Part shown: in pieces, positions 9,017-17,888 of the stretch
Position numbering within the stretch: the stretch's first letter is position 1
How the letters are laid out: the number at the start of each line of letters is the position of its first letter
Origin: Colwellia sp. C2M11
Lineage (GTDB): Bacteria; Pseudomonadota; Gammaproteobacteria; Enterobacterales; Alteromonadaceae
NCBI RefSeq assembly: GCF_018860915.1
Contig: NZ_JAHKQD010000036.1
Span: 62,001 to 126,000, forward strand
Direction: 5' to 3'
DNA length: 64,000 nt
Program-made: the position numbers and the translations under genes
The notes under the pieces: generated by a model
What the model was told of the DNA's origin: nothing
Seen by the model: only the letters and a program-made list of their open reading frames with translations
The model's database searches: none

Positions 9017-10438
9017 TTATCTTTTATTTCTAGTTTTAACCGATAAGAATTTTCCACTTTGCTCTGGCAGAATAAATTCACTAATTTTTATAACAGGAGA
9101 CTTAGGTAATTCAAGTAAAACTTGAAGTTGTTCTGATAGCTTTTTTGTATCGAAATCATTTAAACATACAATAACAACTTTAAAAATTTTAGGGGTAATA
9201 ATTTCTAACTGAAAGTTAATAATATCGGGAAATTGAAAAAAAACATTCTGAATCTCAATAGTCGTTAGATATTTTCCTGATGGTAAATTAAAGCACTCCT
9301 GTTTTCGTCCTAAAATTTCTATTTTTCGAGGCAAACTATTTTTAGTGTCATATTCAATAACCTTAGCGATATCACCAATCTCATATCGAATAATTGGCAT
9401 AGCATAATTATTAAGATCGGTAACAATAACTCTACCAGGTGTATTTAATTCAGCATATTCACCTGTGTTATCGAGCACTTCCAAGCATACCATAGCAGAA
9501 TAAATATCAATTACATGAGAATCAGACATTGTACAGCCAATAGATCCTACTTCACCCGTGCCATATACATTAATATATTTAGCTTGAAAAACACGCGTAA
9601 TACTTTCAACTAGCGCTTTTCCTGCCAAGCCACCATAAGGTAGAAGAGTTTTAACATCAGGAAATATAAGTTGTCGTTGTTCTGCACGTTTAGCTAGCCA
9701 CAAAAGAAAATGAGGTAGCGCTCTAATAATTCGTACTTTATTTGCAATTATACTATCTAAATACAGATCTAATTGTTGACACATTTTCTCCCAAGGAGCG
9801 GAATCTATAGGCATTAACACTTTACGATTTAACATAATTTGTCGTTCAAACCGACCGCGTAAATCTGACAAGGTAGAAGGTGTAAATAATTTATTATTTT
9901 TGAAAGCCCACCAAAAAAAACCACCTATAGGCTCTGGTCCTTGATCAGAGAAACCACAGACAACATTACAAGCACTAGGAGGAATATCAACAGATTTATA
10001 ACCCAGCGCAGACCCCGTTGCGAGTTTAAGGTTCAAATGCTCTGCTGCCCTTAGATAATCCCTTTTTACAAAGTCGACAACTACAGTCATTCTACCGGTA
10101 GTACCTGCTGAAGATAAGTATTGCCAATCCTCAGTACGATTTTTCACAGTAACTTGGTCTGGAAACCCTTGGGCATAAGTACTTTTTTGTGTGATAGGAA
10201 TAATTCTGAGTAATTGGTAAGTCGTTAAACCTGGTTTTGTTTTGATTTTGTTAGGCCAAAATTCAGTATTATCAACGGCATGGTTTAAGATGTTTTCTAG
10301 CTTTAACTCTTCTGCAGTATATGTGTATGTTGAACGAGTAAGGAAATTAAGCATCTCTTTATAAATAGACCAAAAATTAGTTTTTGAGCACTTTTCAAAA
10401 AGAGGTATAAAAATCTTAGAGAGAAAAAAAGTCATCAT
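9017..10438 (-). CDS. AMP-forming ligase of the PaaK/CapK type
   Basis: A 473-residue adenylate-forming enzyme like phenylacetate-CoA ligase and the CapK proteins of capsule loci. Motifs in order: phosphate loop SSAGTTGRM (109-117), YGTGEVG (292-298), RYEIGD (351-356), hinge GRKQE (377-381) and a near-terminal lysine in SGKFLSVK. It should activate a carboxylic acid with ATP and pass it to CoA or another thiol; the acid is unknown. There is no signal peptide, so it is cytoplasmic. A start codon pair (ATG ATG) follows AGG by four and seven bases. It leads a run with the desulfurase, beta-helix and FemAB genes, and is divergent from the deacetylase gene. Confidence 0.82.
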   Translation of the reverse strand: MMTFFLSKIFIPLFEKCSKTNFWSIYKEMLNFLTRSTYTYTAEELKLENILNHAVDNTEFWPNKIKTKPGLTTYQLLRIIPITQKSTYAQGFPDQVTVKNRTEDWQYLSSAGTTGRMTVVVDFVKRDYLRAAEHLNLKLATGSALGYKSVDIPPSACNVVCGFSDQGPEPIGGFFWWAFKNNKLFTPSTLSDLRGRFERQIMLNRKVLMPIDSAPWEKMCQQLDLYLDSIIANKVRIIRALPHFLLWLAKRAEQRQLIFPDVKTLLPYGGLAGKALVESITRVFQAKYINVYGTGEVGSIGCTMSDSHVIDIYSAMVCLEVLDNTGEYAELNTPGRVIVTDLNNYAMPIIRYEIGDIAKVIEYDTKNSLPRKIEILGRKQECFNLPSGKYLTTIEIQNVFFQFPDIINFQLEIITPKIFKVVIVCLNDFDTKKLSEQLQVLLELPKSPVIKISEFILPEQSGKFLSVKTRNKR

Positions 10439-10462
10439 GAAACCTATACCCCTTTATTTATA

Positions 10463-10494
10463 TAATATTTACATCTAGCCAATTGTAAATATTA
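10463..10494. promoter_or_regulatory. 11-bp inverted repeat in divergent promoter region
   Basis: TAATATTTACA (10463-10473) and TGTAAATATTA (10484-10494) form a perfect inverted repeat with a 10-base spacer. It lies in the 121-base gap between the minus-strand ligase operon and the plus-strand deacetylase/glycosyltransferase pair. The spacing of half-site centres (21 bases, two helical turns) would suit a dimeric regulator. The regulator is unknown, and an AT-rich sequence raises the chance of coincidence. Confidence 0.4.
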
Positions 10495-10559
10495 CTCGAT
10501 AGATTAAACTGAATACTATTAAAAACAAAAACTGTTATTAAAAGGATATAACTTCCTTC

Positions 10560-11516
10560 ATGTTAAACCTACTATTATCGATAATTTATTGCCGCTCACG
10601 AACAAAGCTAAAAGAAAATCCCTTGGCAATTTTATATTATCATCATGTTTTTGAAACAAAAAACCAATATCATCCAGATGATATTATTGCAGTTGAATTT
10701 GATAAGAAAATAAAGTTTCTTAGTAAGTATTTTACTATATTATCATTACCAGATGCCATGAGGTTGCTAAAAACCAAGCGCCTCCCCCCTAAAGCTTTAG
10801 TTATTACCTTTGATGATGGTTATCAAGATAACTTTACCATAGCGGCACCCATATTAAAAAACCATGCATGCCCCGCCACATTTTTTATATCAACTCGTGG
10901 TGTTGAACAAGGTTACTTATGGAACGATGAAGTTGAACAGTTAATAAAAAACACGACAAAAAAAGTGATATCAAAAGATATTATTGGTGAAAAAATAACA
11001 ATTAACAACAATGATGAAAAAAAACAGGCATTTGAGCTATTACTTAGCAAATTAAAATTCTTAAGCGATAATAAAAGAACATTACAATTAAAAAAACTTG
11101 CGGATGAACTAGGAAACATTGAATTTAAGCGTACTATGATGACAGAGCAACAAATTAACACATTGCATAATGACGGATTCACGATAGGTGCTCATACCCA
11201 TAGCCATACCATTGTATCAACTGAAACAAACGAAAATTGCCGAGCTGAATTATTAACCAATAAACAAAAACTTGAAAGCATAATAAAAAGCCCTGTGGAC
11301 TATTTGGCTTTTCCCAATGGTCTGTATGGTCGAGACTTTCAAAAAAGTCATTGTGACACAGCAAAAGAATTAGGCTTTAAAGCTGCTTTTTCAACCAATG
11401 ATGGTGGCGCTATAAGCACCAATACAATATGGCAAATCCCTCGATTTATGCCTTATAGAAAACAACATTCTTTATTTTCTCTTTCCATAGCCAAAATAGC
11501 AGGCGAACATGTCTAA
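10560..11516 (+). CDS. Polysaccharide deacetylase (CE4/NodB fold)
   Basis: A 318-residue CE4 esterase-like protein. The first catalytic motif is FDDGYQDN (84-91) and the metal-binding HxxxH is within GAHTHSHTIVS (His212, His216). It should remove N-acetyl groups from a sugar of the glycan. The N-terminus (MLNLLLSIIYC) is hydrophobic but short, so export is uncertain. An AAGGA site lies about 14 bases before the ATG, longer than usual. The last eight bases overlap the start of the next gene (ATGTCTAA), which implies translational coupling. This pair is the only plus-strand cassette inside the minus-strand locus. Confidence 0.85.
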   Translation: MLNLLLSIIYCRSRTKLKENPLAILYYHHVFETKNQYHPDDIIAVEFDKKIKFLSKYFTILSLPDAMRLLKTKRLPPKALVITFDDGYQDNFTIAAPILKNHACPATFFISTRGVEQGYLWNDEVEQLIKNTTKKVISKDIIGEKITINNNDEKKQAFELLLSKLKFLSDNKRTLQLKKLADELGNIEFKRTMMTEQQINTLHNDGFTIGAHTHSHTIVSTETNENCRAELLTNKQKLESIIKSPVDYLAFPNGLYGRDFQKSHCDTAKELGFKAAFSTNDGGAISTNTIWQIPRFMPYRKQHSLFSLSIAKIAGEHV

Positions 11517-12729
11517 AACAATATTAATGATTGCATTTGAATTCCCACCAAGTAATGGCGCATCTGTACCGAGAATAGAAAGCTTTTATCGATACTTAAA
11601 AGCATGGGGATGGAAAGTTATTGTACTAACCGCCAAACCGCATGCCTACCTCAATAAAAATGAAGATTATATTCAACACAATGATGACTTAGTCTATAGA
11701 ACTACTGCTTTAGATGTTCAACGTCAATTGTCGTTCAAAGGTAAGTACCTTGAAGTAATGGCAACACCTGATCGTTGGGGCTTAACATGGATCCCTTCAG
11801 CAATAGCAAAAGGACGTACATTAATAAAAAAATATCAACCTGATGTCATTTGGTCGTCCTCACCAATACCTAGTACTCACTTCATTGCTAATAAGCTATC
11901 AAAAGGATCACACATTCCTTGGGTAGCCGATTACAGAGACCCTTTTCATTATATGAATGGTACCGCTGGCAAGTGGTTAGACAAATTCCATAAACGAATA
12001 GACCAAACAACTCTAAACAACGCCTCTCATATAACGTTTGCGACATCAGCGGTTAGAGATCTTTACGAACAACAGTACCAAGAAATAATTACAAAGAAAA
12101 ACACGGTAATTGAAAATGGTTACGATGAAGCGAATTTTGAAAAGCTGGCGACATTAAAAAATAAAGCAACACCTTTTTCAGAGCAAAAGTTCTCCTTATA
12201 TTATAGTGGTGTTTTATACGCCAATGGGCGAGATCCTGTGCCTGTTTTTAAGGCACTTTCAGCACTCAAAACATTAGGTCACATTTCAAATGATGATTTT
12301 GAATTAGTTTTTCAAGGTGCCGGTAATGGTGAGGATTTTAATGACCTCATATCAGAGCTTAATATACAAAACATGGTTAAGTTTATTAGTCCTGTGCCAT
12401 TTTTAAACGCCTTAAATAATATGACTAATGCAGATGCATTATTACTTATTCAAGATAAACGCTTTAACAAACAAATACCTGGTAAAATATATGAATACTT
12501 AAGAACCAACAAACCGCTGCTAGTAAAAGCAGACACTAATGGAGAAACCTATAAACTAGCTACTCAGTTTCAAAATGTTCATGTAGGGAATACTACTGAA
12601 GAAATACAATCATCAGTATTAACCTTAATACTAAAAGACAAAATTATAAGCGAAAGAAACCTTGATAATTATAATAGAAAAGGAAAAGCTAAAATTTTAG
12701 AAAGTATTTTGATCAAACAGATTACTTAG
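11509..12729 (+). CDS. GT4 glycosyltransferase
   Basis: A 406-residue GT-B protein. The N-terminus has the FEFPPSNGASVPR donor/acceptor loop seen in one branch of exopolysaccharide glycosyltransferases. The C-terminal half has YYSGVLYANGRDPVPVF and the nucleotide-sugar segment IPGKIYEYLRTNKPLL, where the usual E-x7-E pattern is reduced. It should add a sugar to the lipid-linked intermediate. It overlaps the deacetylase gene by eight bases, so the two are coupled and may act on the same residue. The gene ends only four bases from the stop of the convergent lipoprotein gene. Confidence 0.85.
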   Translation: MSKTILMIAFEFPPSNGASVPRIESFYRYLKAWGWKVIVLTAKPHAYLNKNEDYIQHNDDLVYRTTALDVQRQLSFKGKYLEVMATPDRWGLTWIPSAIAKGRTLIKKYQPDVIWSSSPIPSTHFIANKLSKGSHIPWVADYRDPFHYMNGTAGKWLDKFHKRIDQTTLNNASHITFATSAVRDLYEQQYQEIITKKNTVIENGYDEANFEKLATLKNKATPFSEQKFSLYYSGVLYANGRDPVPVFKALSALKTLGHISNDDFELVFQGAGNGEDFNDLISELNIQNMVKFISPVPFLNALNNMTNADALLLIQDKRFNKQIPGKIYEYLRTNKPLLVKADTNGETYKLATQFQNVHVGNTTEEIQSSVLTLILKDKIISERNLDNYNRKGKAKILESILIKQIT

Positions 12730-12733
12730 TAGG

Positions 12734-14698
12734 TTATCGTAAATAATAATCAATAATTTTTATGTTATCGGTAGGGGCGTCATGACCGTCCCCTTTATTA
12801 TATGGCCAACGAGTGCCTATGTGTTTACCTAATTTTGATACATCTTTAACAGCAAAAAATACTTTTTTATAATTATTTTCCACTTCATCTGGTAGCTCAA
12901 ACCGAGTCCAAACATTAGATGTCCAACCATTAGATCGTCTTAATAAATACTCACTATTCACTCCCGCAACCTCTATGCCACTATAGAACATAGGTTTAAT
13001 AAGTGTTGCTGCATAGAAATTATCATTGGTAATAGGCGCTGTAGACCAACGAACTTCAAAAGTAGAATTCATGTCGTCATTATATTGTTGATAAGACTCA
13101 TCATGAAAGCCTATTTCCCATACGTCTTTACTTTTCCAGTAACCTATCCACAATGAAGTGATAGATTCATCATTTTGCTCGGTTTCAACCATATCATTAG
13201 AGCTAAAGTAATTTAACTCATCAATATTAAAACTAGTTTTAACGCTTTGCTGCTCTCTGATCTCAAAATAAAAACGGCTAATCTGCTCAAAATAATTTTT
13301 TTGATATGACTCCTGTGGAGGATTATTCTGGAGTGTACCTTTACCCCCTCTTATATGTTGAGGATGTTGGTCTAATAAAACATGTATCCAAGCACCAGGA
13401 TTTATAGCTAAATAATGATAGTAATGCTGATTACCTTTACCTTCATACGGACAACCATCACCAGTGCCATAAGCTGGCTCATTTGCTTCCCAACACAAGT
13501 AAGTGCCTATATGGAAATTATTACCAATACTTTCTTTACCGCCATCATCATTTAACTCCTTCATACCTTCGGTTTTCAGATAAAAACTCATTCGATCTGT
13601 TTTAGCATTGGTTATACCACGATCCGATAAAGGCTTTCCATCATACCAAACCCACCAAGTACTACGATGATCGGTGCTATTAGCTGTTTCTGTTACTTGT
13701 AAGCTACCACCTATACTAGTTGACGGACTAATATCTACAGTATCAATTAAAGCAGTATTGTCTTTACCGTAATCCCCTTTATTAAAAGAACGAGCCCCCC
13801 AACCCCATTGATATTGTTCTCCGCCACCAATAGGTCCATCATCGTTTAGTAACCACCCTGGGTTGCCGTAAGCAATATCATTATGCCAAGTCCAGCCATC
13901 GAAAAATTTCTGTGAGCCCTCATTCCAATTAAGCAAAGTATTATACTGACTTACGATAGGTATATCATTTTCATAATTAGGAAGAACATCCACTACAAAT
14001 TTTTTACTGCTTGCTGTGCCATCGGTACTATTCGCTTCTATTTCAATTTCATGAGCTAGTGCCTGTTGTGCATTAAGTATACTGCCATTGGCAACCGTTA
14101 CTACACCTGAACCATTATCAACCTTAAACCTTCCAGCACCATCTTCTAATAGCTTGTAAGCCACACTATCTTTAACGTCTATTGCATTCGCTGTTATTCC
14201 TACCTCTACCCCATTTTCAACACGTTCTGAAATCTCATTTGGTAGAAGATTTATATCAATTATCCCGCTGATAGGTAATTTCTCAGTGCTTACATCGATA
14301 GTAAATTCTTGTGTATTCTTTTGACCATCTTGATCAGTTGCTTGTACATTAATAGTGTGATTAGATAACAGAGACCCATTAAACAAAAGATAATCAGATA
14401 CATATACTACACCACTATTTTCATCAATTGAAAATCGCCCTTCTGCAGAATCAAGCATTTGATAAGTAACTGTCCCAGTACCTTCAGCATATACAGTAAT
14501 ACCAACATTAACCTTATTCACTAATATGGAGTCATTTACTTGATTAGGAGACAAATCTTGATCAACAAGTTGACTTAGCGAATTATTATCGTGACTTACT
14601 TTATTTGCCAGCTGAGGTGTATCTTCGCTGCCGCATGCCTGTAAAAACAAGCAGAGCATTGTGAATAACGCAGTTAAGATAATTTTTAAATTTAGCAT
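12734..14698 (-). CDS. Cadherin-like domain lipoprotein, function unknown
   Basis: A 654-residue protein with a lipoprotein signal peptide ending in LQAC (Cys22). Two cadherin-type repeats follow, about 45-140 and 147-245, each with the GRFSIDENSGVV or GRFKVDNGSGVV signature and a final DGQ/DGT loop before the last strand. Residues 250-654 form a tryptophan-rich beta region (GWTWHNDIAYGNPGW, INPGAWIHVLLDQHP) that looks like a carbohydrate-binding or lyase-like jelly roll, but I cannot name the family. It is anchored in a membrane and probably contacts the exported glycan. No clear ribosome site precedes the ATG. It is the last gene of the long minus-strand run. Confidence 0.75.
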   Translation of the reverse strand: MLNLKIILTALFTMLCLFLQACGSEDTPQLANKVSHDNNSLSQLVDQDLSPNQVNDSILVNKVNVGITVYAEGTGTVTYQMLDSAEGRFSIDENSGVVYVSDYLLFNGSLLSNHTINVQATDQDGQKNTQEFTIDVSTEKLPISGIIDINLLPNEISERVENGVEVGITANAIDVKDSVAYKLLEDGAGRFKVDNGSGVVTVANGSILNAQQALAHEIEIEANSTDGTASSKKFVVDVLPNYENDIPIVSQYNTLLNWNEGSQKFFDGWTWHNDIAYGNPGWLLNDDGPIGGGEQYQWGWGARSFNKGDYGKDNTALIDTVDISPSTSIGGSLQVTETANSTDHRSTWWVWYDGKPLSDRGITNAKTDRMSFYLKTEGMKELNDDGGKESIGNNFHIGTYLCWEANEPAYGTGDGCPYEGKGNQHYYHYLAINPGAWIHVLLDQHPQHIRGGKGTLQNNPPQESYQKNYFEQISRFYFEIREQQSVKTSFNIDELNYFSSNDMVETEQNDESITSLWIGYWKSKDVWEIGFHDESYQQYNDDMNSTFEVRWSTAPITNDNFYAATLIKPMFYSGIEVAGVNSEYLLRRSNGWTSNVWTRFELPDEVENNYKKVFFAVKDVSKLGKHIGTRWPYNKGDGHDAPTDNIKIIDYYLR

Positions 14699-14742
14699 CA
14701 GGTAATATTTCGTGTGAGTTAAATAGCTTTGCTTTGTTTAGT

Positions 14743-15930
14743 TTAGTTTAGTACATCCATAACTTCTTTCGCACACCAATCCCAAGTATACTTTTTAAAT
14801 ACTAATGCCTGTTTATTACGATCATGCTCACTAGATAATAAATCAATAAGGCGATTAGTTATTTCATTTTGATTTTCATTCTCTACATAATACCCCAGAT
14901 TATCTTCACTTGTCATAATTTCAGGCACACTACCTACATTCGTTGCCACAGCTGGCGTACCACAAGCTAATGCTTCGGTTAATACATTGGGACTTCCCTC
15001 TCCTCTACTTGACAAACAAAAGACATCCGCAGCATTGTACCAAGTAATCAATTCGCTATTAGCAACAGCACCAACAAAGACCACCTGTTCTTGTAAGTTA
15101 TGTTGTTCAATAAACTGATTAAGCTCTCTACGGTAATCACCTTCTGGCCCTTGAGACCCTAAAATATAAAACTTAGTGTTTTCTAAACCTTTCGTGGCAA
15201 TTATTTTCTTTAAGCCTTTAATAACCAAGTCAAAACCCTTACGATAAATAAGTGCACCAACACCTAGAATAATTTTTTCATTTAATGGCAAATTTAATTT
15301 TTCACGACATTCTTTTTTATCTAAATAATAAAACTTATTGGTATCAACACCGTTTCTTATGACCGTGGTTTTATTAGCCGTTTCAGCCAACTCATTAGCC
15401 GTTTGTGCCATTTCCTCGCTAAGAGAGATAACTTTATCTACTTTTTTAAGATAATAACTAACAATGTGCTTACGTAAGCCGGAATCTTGAAGATGAAATG
15501 CCTCCATACCACGTAAAGTAACATTAAAAGGAATATCAAATTTTTTCGATAGCCATGCCCCGGTAGGTAAATCAGGAAAGGTCCAATGTAAATCAATTAA
15601 ATCAAAATCGGCCGGTAACGTTTTAACTATTGACCATACTGCCCGTCGATAACTAATAACCTCTAATGATTTTAAATGTCCTGGAATTGAAAAAAAACGC
15701 GGGTGATAAACATGTACTCCAAGAAGCTCTTCTTGCAACGGAATTTTTTGCAAACCTTTGAATTTATCAATATGCTTATGGACAGGAGAATCAGCAATCG
15801 GGTTAATTACCGTAATATCAGCATATTTACTCATCGCTTTTAAACGGTTTAATACAAAAATACCGTGATTCGGTTGTTCACTATTAGGAAATAAATAGCT
15901 AATCGCTAATATTTTTTTTCTTTTGTGCAT
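14743..15930 (-). CDS. GT4 glycosyltransferase
   Basis: A 395-residue GT-B glycosyltransferase with a clean family pattern: ISYLFPNSEQPNHGIFV at the N-terminus, NGVDTNKF near the domain junction, GVGALIYRKGFDLVIKGL as the first C-domain strand/helix, and EALACGTPAVATNVGSVPE as the nucleotide-sugar site. It works in the cytoplasm on the lipid-linked repeat. Its ATG directly follows the stop of the upstream acyltransferase gene, with a GAGAG sequence in that gene's end as ribosome site, so the two are translated together. Confidence 0.9.
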   Translation of the reverse strand: MHKRKKILAISYLFPNSEQPNHGIFVLNRLKAMSKYADITVINPIADSPVHKHIDKFKGLQKIPLQEELLGVHVYHPRFFSIPGHLKSLEVISYRRAVWSIVKTLPADFDLIDLHWTFPDLPTGAWLSKKFDIPFNVTLRGMEAFHLQDSGLRKHIVSYYLKKVDKVISLSEEMAQTANELAETANKTTVIRNGVDTNKFYYLDKKECREKLNLPLNEKIILGVGALIYRKGFDLVIKGLKKIIATKGLENTKFYILGSQGPEGDYRRELNQFIEQHNLQEQVVFVGAVANSELITWYNAADVFCLSSRGEGSPNVLTEALACGTPAVATNVGSVPEIMTSEDNLGYYVENENQNEITNRLIDLLSSEHDRNKQALVFKKYTWDWCAKEVMDVLN

Positions 15931-17886
15931 TTATTCTCTCGTAAGTTTTAAAACGTTAAATAGTTTTGGAATTTGATCATTCTCGATTAATTCTTTACCG
16001 ATTTGCCAAGACGATTGGATTTCAATATGACTCGAATCAAAATATATAGATTTTCCTCTCTTATATGGGCTGCAGCCGCCTTCACATAACACCGCATTAA
16101 AGTCAATATATTGAACATGCGATAACGTTTGAGAAAATGTTAATAATCTAGTATTTATAGCATCAATTTCGGCTTTATAGCTCTGTTCTAGATTAGAGCA
16201 ATCTTTCCAAGGGTAAGTAATACTTTTAGCTAAGCAATGACGATCAAAGTTAATAAAAACAGGTGCTTTACCGATAATTATAACCTGGTGATTCTTTTTA
16301 ACGAGAAAACTAATCGTTTGCTCAAAATCATCCATAAATCTAGGAGATCTTCTAGCATAATAATTATACGCCGCCGATATAAATATCGTTTTATATTGAT
16401 CGAGTTTCGACTTGACCAAATCAAGAGAAGCCTGGCAATCATCATACCTTTCTACTTTTACATATGGTTTGGCATCATTGAATATAGGAGGGCATGCAGC
16501 ATGAGAAACATTTCTAAATGCCCATTTTTGTTCCTTCGCTATACTTCCTAATACTCCTATATAATGAGCCGCATTAGAATCACCCCACAATAATATATTT
16601 GTATTTTTGTTACTACCAACAATACAGTCGGGATTAGAAAAATGTTTGTCTTCTAAACGCCAATATTGACAAATGTAGTCATACCGACTTGTTGTTTTAG
16701 CATAATTTGTTAATTCTTTTACTTCCGTTACATAGTTAGCGTTATAACTACGTATACCGACTCCCTTTGTAGTAATAACAAAAGCTGCCAATACAAGAAT
16801 AGCCAAAGAAGGTAGAAATAATTGTTTAATTGTAAGCTGTGCAAAAGATAAATTTACATATCTAAAACGTTCTTCAACAAATTTCCAATTTAGCCACGAC
16901 AAAAATAAAATACCGATAAATAACGCTATTGAGACAATGGCTGTCGGCTCACCATAGCCATAACGATAAAAAGCTAACAGTGGCCAATGTACTAAGTAGG
17001 CTGAATAAGATACTTTACCTAACCATAAAATTGGTTTAGTGGTTAACCAAACGGAAAAAGCAGATGATTGATTAAATCCAGACCAAATAAATAAAGCGGC
17101 TGATACCGTTGGAATTAAGTAAAGCCAACCAGGGAAAATCATATCTGGGGTGATAAAAAGACAAGATGCAATAATACAAATGATAGAAGTAATGAACAAA
17201 AAGCTATTATTTATAGGTTTTTTTATGACATTAAAATGTAGCAATGCTGCTAAAAGCGCACCAACTAAAAGTTCACCTGCTCTTGTTGGCAACATATAAT
17301 AAACAAAAGAGTGATGATCTTTCAGTAAAAGTTGAGCAATCGTCGCAGATGCAATAATAGTCAAAATTAAAAGCGCAATAAGAATAAATTTATTGAGCCT
17401 GGGCAATAACAATAAAACCATTAATGGCCAAAAAATATAAAACTGCTCTTCTACCCCTAATGACCAATAATGTAAAAGAGGTGTTGTATAGCTTCCTACG
17501 GCAAAATAACTTGTATCTTGAAACTTCCAAAAATAAATATTAGATAAAGAAAATGTTGACCAAATACCCGAATTTGCTACTTTTACGGCATCTTCAGGTA
17601 AAAACAAAAATTGCGCGAGTAGAATAGTAATAAAAATAACCGAAAAAGCCGCAGGTAAAATGCGTTTTATTCGCTTTGCATAAAAATCTTTTATTGAAAA
17701 TGTATTTTTCGAAACAGATTTGAAAAGCTGACTAGAAATTAAAAAACCAGAGATTACAAAAAAAATATCAACGCCCACAAAACCACCAGGCAAGTATTCA
17801 TGGTTTATATGAAAGACAATAACTACAAATACTGCAATAGCTCTTAATGCATCAATATGTGAATAGTAGCCACTTTTATTACTCAT
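15931..17886 (-). CDS. OafA-type O-acyltransferase with SGNH domain
   Basis: A 651-residue membrane protein. The N-terminal acyltransferase-3 domain (about 1-370) shows HIDALRAIAVFVVIVFH, the GVDIFFVISGFLIS motif and about ten membrane segments. The C-terminal periplasmic part has the SGNH hydrolase-like blocks LLWGDSNAAH and FDSSHIE. Proteins of this build O-acetylate surface polysaccharides, using a cytoplasmic acyl donor and transferring outside. It is separated by two bases from the asparagine-synthetase gene upstream. Confidence 0.9.
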   Translation of the reverse strand: MSNKSGYYSHIDALRAIAVFVVIVFHINHEYLPGGFVGVDIFFVISGFLISSQLFKSVSKNTFSIKDFYAKRIKRILPAAFSVIFITILLAQFLFLPEDAVKVANSGIWSTFSLSNIYFWKFQDTSYFAVGSYTTPLLHYWSLGVEEQFYIFWPLMVLLLLPRLNKFILIALLILTIIASATIAQLLLKDHHSFVYYMLPTRAGELLVGALLAALLHFNVIKKPINNSFLFITSIICIIASCLFITPDMIFPGWLYLIPTVSAALFIWSGFNQSSAFSVWLTTKPILWLGKVSYSAYLVHWPLLAFYRYGYGEPTAIVSIALFIGILFLSWLNWKFVEERFRYVNLSFAQLTIKQLFLPSLAILVLAAFVITTKGVGIRSYNANYVTEVKELTNYAKTTSRYDYICQYWRLEDKHFSNPDCIVGSNKNTNILLWGDSNAAHYIGVLGSIAKEQKWAFRNVSHAACPPIFNDAKPYVKVERYDDCQASLDLVKSKLDQYKTIFISAAYNYYARRSPRFMDDFEQTISFLVKKNHQVIIIGKAPVFINFDRHCLAKSITYPWKDCSNLEQSYKAEIDAINTRLLTFSQTLSHVQYIDFNAVLCEGGCSPYKRGKSIYFDSSHIEIQSSWQIGKELIENDQIPKLFNVLKLTRE

Positions 17887-17888
17887 TA

